A DNA stretch of 13,156 bases from Sulfurimonas sp. (GTDB lineage: Bacteria; Campylobacterota; Campylobacteria; Campylobacterales; Sulfurimonadaceae). Positions 11,751-13,156 of this stretch are shown in pieces. Below the pieces are notes generated by a model that saw only the letters and a list, made by a program, of their open reading frames with translations, did no database searches and was not told the origin of the DNA. Where the stretch lies: NCBI RefSeq assembly GCF_023228785.1, contig NZ_JALOAN010000047.1:1-13156 (forward strand), read 5' to 3'. Made by a program: the position numbers and the translations under genes. Position 1 is the first letter of the stretch. Each line of letters starts with the position of its first letter.

Positions 11751-13156
11751 TTAATATTTTTTTACAACTTCAAAAATATCTTTTCTTCGATCGTTTAAGT
11801 TTCTTACACTTCCAAAGGTGTTAAGCTCAGTTAGCAAGTCTATGTCAACATCTGCGATGAGAACCATCTCACTATTTGCTATGGCTTCTGCTTTGATCCC
11901 GTTGGTAGGAAATGCAAAATCACATGGTGTAAATACTGCTGATTGTGCAAATTGTATATCCATGTTATGTACATTGGGTAGATTTCCAACGCTCCCAGCC
12001 AATGCCACATAACACTCGTTTTCAATCGCACGAGCTTGAGAACATAGTCTTACGCGAGAGTATCCATTTTGCGTATCTGTTAAAAATGGTACAAAAAGAA
12101 TATCCATTCCCTCTTCTGCAAGCAAACGACTAAGTTCTGGAAACTCAGCATCATAACATATGAGTATCCCTATCTTTCCACAGTCCGTATCAAAAGTCTT
12201 AAGACCACTTCCACCTTGCATTCCCCAGATCTTCTCCTCATCTGGAGTCACATGAATCTTCTCATATCTCTCTGTACTTCCATCTCTTCTGCACAAATAC
12301 CCAACATTGTAGAGATCTCCATCTTTCATCTCTGGCATACTTCCTGTGATGATGTTTATGTTGTAAGAGATAGAGAGTTCAGAAAATCTTTTGACTATAT
12401 TTTGCGTATGTTTTGCTAGCTCTCTTATGGCATCTGGTTCTGACATGTGGTTGTTTACAGCCATTAGTGGTGCGTTGAAAAACTCTGGAAAAAGCGCAAA
12501 ATCACAACGATATCCTGAGACTGTATCTAAAAAGTATTCCGCTTGTTGCATCAACTCGTCTAGGTTAGAGTAAGATCTCATCTGCCACTGTACTAAGCCT
12601 AAACGAACTATCTTCTTTTTTGTTGTCGCTTTTTTATTTGGACGCTCATAGTAGATATTATCCCACTCAAGAAGTACTGCAAACTCTCCAGAGTCTGAAT
12701 CTCCTTCTAAGTAGCCTTTTAAGATTTTAGATGGATGAAAGTCATTAGAGATCTGAAAGTTTAGTACAGGATCATCTATCTCTTTTCTTTTTACTTTTTC
12801 TATATACTCTTTTGGCGAGATCTCATCTACATATTTGTGATAGTTTGGGATCCTTCCACCAAAAGCTATGCCTTTTAAGTTTAGTTTTTCACAAAGCTCT
12901 TTTCTATAGTCATACAAACGTCGCCCTAAACGAAGCCCTCTAAACCTTGGTTTTACAAAAACATCGATGCCATATAAAATATCTCCATCATCATCATGAG
13001 TACTAAAAGTATAATCTCCTGTGATTTGGCTATATGTATGATGATGTGAAAATTTATCATAATCAACTATTATACAAAGAGCACAAGCTGCTATCTCGCC
13101 ATCAACTTTGATAACAATCTGACCATCAGGAAACTTCTCTGTCAGAGTTTTTATCT
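11751..13156 (-). CDS. GNAT acetyltransferase-nitrilase fusion protein (5' end outside)
   Basis: The frame stays open from the stop at 11751 to the window end, at least 468 codons, so the protein starts beyond the window. The family of such fusions is about 510 residues. The N-terminal part is a GNAT domain, shown by 'GIDVFVKPRFRGLRLGRRLYDYRKEL' with the acetyl-CoA-binding R-G-x-R-x-G/R loop near 12910-12960. The C-terminal part is a carbon-nitrogen hydrolase with the Glu-Lys-Cys triad: Glu in 'LFPEFF' (about 12483), Lys in 'YEKIHVTP' (about 12258), Cys in 'ILICYDAEFPE' (about 12156). It probably hydrolyses or transfers an amide; the substrate is unknown. It leads an operon with the SDR gene. 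The TTG at 12917 is internal, not the start. Confidence 0.88.
   Translation of the reverse strand, partial: IKTLTEKFPDGQIVIKVDGEIAACALCIIVDYDKFSHHHTYSQITGDYTFSTHDDDGDILYGIDVFVKPRFRGLRLGRRLYDYRKELCEKLNLKGIAFGGRIPNYHKYVDEISPKEYIEKVKRKEIDDPVLNFQISNDFHPSKILKGYLEGDSDSGEFAVLLEWDNIYYERPNKKATTKKKIVRLGLVQWQMRSYSNLDELMQQAEYFLDTVSGYRCDFALFPEFFNAPLMAVNNHMSEPDAIRELAKHTQNIVKRFSELSISYNINIITGSMPEMKDGDLYNVGYLCRRDGSTERYEKIHVTPDEEKIWGMQGGSGLKTFDTDCGKIGILICYDAEFPELSRLLAEEGMDILFVPFLTDTQNGYSRVRLCSQARAIENECYVALAGSVGNLPNVHNMDIQFAQSAVFTPCDFAFPTNGIKAEAIANSEMVLIADVDIDLLTELNTFGSVRNLNDRRKDIFEVVKKY

Noticed and set aside
12917..12919. TTG as the start of the nitrilase protein
   Set aside because: The frame continues upstream with a clear GNAT acetyl-CoA loop to the window end, so the gene is cut by the window and not started here.

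Overview
The window is AT-rich bacterial DNA. Low GC, strong AAGGA-type ribosome sites, a tRNA-Arg(GCG) gene and the flavour of the housekeeping genes suggest a Campylobacterota host (Sulfurimonas/Sulfurovum/Arcobacter-like). That assignment is an inference from style, not from a marker gene.

Layout. (1) Positions 1-4130 hold the right-hand part of an integrated element whose left end lies outside the window. It carries a small secreted Cys-rich protein, a tightly overlapping three-gene operon (TIGR04255-like protein, an unknown 123-aa protein, a HEPN-like protein) that looks like an uncharacterised defence-type module, a decayed integrase 3' end, a hicAB toxin-antitoxin pair with an operator-like inverted repeat over its promoter, and a tyrosine integrase (int1). 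Int1 reads away from a displaced 3' half of an elongator tRNA-Met gene at 4086-4130. (2) Positions 4119-8939 form a second, compact element of about 4.8 kb, bounded by a 13-bp direct repeat that matches the tRNA 3' end. It encodes a second tyrosine integrase (int2), a GPA-type HUH replication initiator, a MobV-type HUH relaxase, and a non-coding end with several hairpins. (3) From 8940 the sequence looks like ordinary chromosome: tRNA-Arg(CCT), a 46-aa helix-turn-helix-like ORF, tRNA-fMet, tRNA-Arg(GCG), a small ZapA/ZapB-like pair, a lipoprotein, a short-chain dehydrogenase, and a GNAT/nitrilase fusion protein cut by the window end. Every gene in this part is on the minus strand.

Main discovery. 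The int2 gene is split by its own attachment site. At the left end the reading frame enters the element straight out of the tRNA 3' end and has no credible start codon. At the right end of the element, 4.8 kb away, an AAGGA site, an ATG and 17 codons run into the second copy of the 13-bp core in exactly the same frame. Joining the two cores, as excision would do, restores a 498-codon integrase with a proper start. A perfect 21-bp direct repeat flanks the core on both sides in the circle, as expected of integrase arm sites, and one copy lies just upstream of the restored ribosome site. Integration would therefore sever the integrase from its start signals and circularisation would restore them. 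This resembles in principle the partitioned integrases of archaeal SSV-type viruses, but here it is in a bacterial mobilizable element with two HUH enzymes.

The two elements sit in tandem on the same tRNA-Met 3' half. Remnants of a related integrase beside hicAB suggest repeated turnover at this locus.
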